Of a DNA stretch of 64,000 bases, positions 62,800-64,000 are shown one piece after another; positions within the stretch are counted from its first letter, which is position 1; each line of letters starts with the position of its first letter. Under the pieces are notes generated by a model that saw only the letters and a program-made list of their open reading frames with translations, did no database searches and was not told the origin of the DNA. Source of the DNA: Acytostelium subglobosum LB1 (lineage: Eukaryota > Evosea > Eumycetozoa > Acytosteliales > Acytosteliaceae); contig NW_012236526.1 in assembly GCF_000787575.1 (NCBI RefSeq), positions 1,116,001-1,180,000 on the forward strand, in the 5' to 3' direction. A program made the translations under genes and the position numbers.

Positions 62800-64000
62800 A
62801 TGACCATCTTTGTTTGGATTTACCTCACTGACCCATCGTCGCCAGTATTGTTCAAGGCTGGTGATGATGATTTTGTGTCCGATGTCAAAGACTATGCATT
62901 GACCAAGTTCGGTCCCTTGCAAGGGAAACAAGTTGATGCTTTTGATCTTGTTCCCTACTCTACAGATCAAAATGCCTCCCCTGTACTGTCAACTCAGACT
63001 CCTTTGAGTCAACTGGTACCTCTAGGCAAGCAAGGAGCCCTCCAAATCATATTGAAGAGTAAGTACAAACAATATCGACGCAATGTCTTCATTCAATACT
63101 AACATACACACTCAAGCCCCTGCTGCCATTATAGGATCACCTCGTAAGTACAAACACGCAATATCGGACAAGAGAGATGCGCATTAATTCTAACATTCTA
63201 CTTTCCTCAGCCCGTGAGTTCTTTGCGCCCGGAGTCCCAAAACCTCCATACGTATATATCATAGGTAAGCACTTTGGTTATGACAACTAAATATAATAAT
63301 TAACAACTCTTCTGCAGATGGCGAGGCTTCACCAAAATCAACCCTCACATATGATGGAATTCAATTCGCTGACTCTGGCATTGTTAAGAGAGAGAAGACA
63401 ATCAAGAAGGTCATAGAGGTGGTCAAATCAAACAAGGTCACACTCCTAAGAGCTCCTCCATACACTGGCAAGACCTCCCTTGGCCAACTGCTGGAGCAGC
63501 ACCTCAAAGAGATGATTGTGCTCGAAGAGAAGAAACGCCACTATGTCAGAAGAATCTCATGGACTGCACCATCCACATCATTGGAGCAGCTTTGGTGCCT
63601 CTACACAGGCCAGACACTAAATGAATGGTTGATGATATCCAAATTTCGCCCTGTGTATCTTATCATGGACGAAGCACACTCCATCTTCTCGGAAGAGAGC
63701 GAGTGGGGCAAACTAGTATGGCCAAAGATCAAGTCCACAGAGTCAACAAATCTTCACATCATACTGTTGGCAGGCTATGGAGAAACATCGGTCAGCTCCA
63801 TCATCAGCACACCATTGGATCTAAAGAGCTCTCCTCTTGCTTCTCTGGACATCAACTCCCTTCTCCTTACACATGCCGAGTTCAACGAGATGATCAACAA
63901 CAACTTTGACAAGATCTATGGTGCACCCATTCCAACAACCGCAGCAGAGTGGATCTATTCAAACACAAATGGACATGTTGGGCTGGCCAGAAGAATAGTG
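62800..64000 (+). CDS. Crinkler (CRN)-type protein: ubiquitin-like header plus P-loop NTPase (3' partial)
   Basis: Visible exons 62800-63058, 63135-63143 (9 nt), 63211-63264 and 63318 to the window end, all in frame, ~335 residues. Residues 1-~90 fit the CRN ubiquitin-like header (IFVWIYLTDPSSPVLFKAGDDDFVSDVKDYAL). A linker EFFAPGVPKPPYVYIIDGEA follows, then an NTPase domain: Walker A-like APPYTGKTS (~151-159), Walker B-like YLIMDEAHSIF (~220), and a sensor-like IILLAGYGE. In the described family a C-terminal effector, often a nuclease, follows; it would lie beyond the window. Known CRN-RHS proteins act in conflict or host manipulation; a role in this organism is unknown. No disruption is visible. 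Confidence 0.75.

Noticed and set aside
62589-62831. Hydrophobic open frame before the Crinkler-type gene
   Set aside because: Low-complexity TCA/CAC leader sequence overlapping the real start; not a membrane protein gene.

Overview
The window looks like chromosomal DNA from a dictyostelid social amoeba (Amoebozoa). The coding regions are moderately GC-rich with strong NNC codon preference, and they sit between AT-rich spacers. Introns are short (about 50-200 nt), begin GTAAGT or GTATGT, and carry CAATC / TCATT / ACTCA tetranucleotide tracts. Gene families typical of dictyostelids are present: IPT/TIG adhesion-type proteins with a ComC/Tgr-like C-terminal module, and Asn/Gln/Thr-rich low-complexity stretches. 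The composition is clearly more GC-rich than Dictyostelium discoideum, so a lineage such as Acytostelium is plausible. That placement is inference.

Layout. 1-25.8 kb: the 3' end of a putative GPI-anchored protein, then a tandem array of three giant cell-surface genes with one architecture: signal peptide, C-type-lectin-like head, about 15-19 IPT/TIG domains, one EGF-like domain, ComC/Tgr-type supersandwich domain, Thr/Ser stalk, GPI-type tail. Copies 1 and 3 look intact; copy 2 is broken in three places. Spacers after copies 1 and 2 are homologous, so gene plus spacer was duplicated. 25.9-34.7 kb: housekeeping genes FAHD1-like acylpyruvase, SRP54, PP1 catalytic subunit, and an ABCA-type half transporter. 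34.9-44.9 kb: a small PH/PTB-like protein, a VPS9-domain Rab5 exchange factor, and, head-to-head with it, VPS8 of the CORVET complex (a Rab5 effector). 44.9-48.5 kb: an F-box protein with a galactose-binding-like tail, an RGG-rich MPLKIP/TTDN1-like protein, and an unrecognised acidic protein. 48.7-54.3 kb: an SLC26/SulP anion transporter and AMP deaminase. 54.4-57.1 kb: a decayed uncharacterised gene, then a 5'-truncated LINE fragment with a short target-site duplication, inserted about 46 bp past the 3' end of a tRNA-Ala(AGC) gene. 57.5-60.3 kb: a 4EHP-like eIF4E with a long low-complexity region and a C-terminal membrane anchor. 60.4-64 kb: gene debris, including a decayed secreted-protein gene and a broken Crinkler-type nuclease fossil, then an apparently intact Crinkler-type NTPase gene that runs off the window and contains a 9-nt microexon.

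Functionally, the left third is a rapidly evolving surface-adhesion or recognition array, the centre is conserved core biology with an endosomal (Rab5) gene pair, and the right end mixes genes and debris around a tRNA-targeted insertion. The strongest candidates for something little described are the giant lectin/IPT array with its expanding 488-bp unit, the tail-anchored 4EHP-like protein, the Crinkler-type locus, and the strand-specific CAATC tracts in introns.
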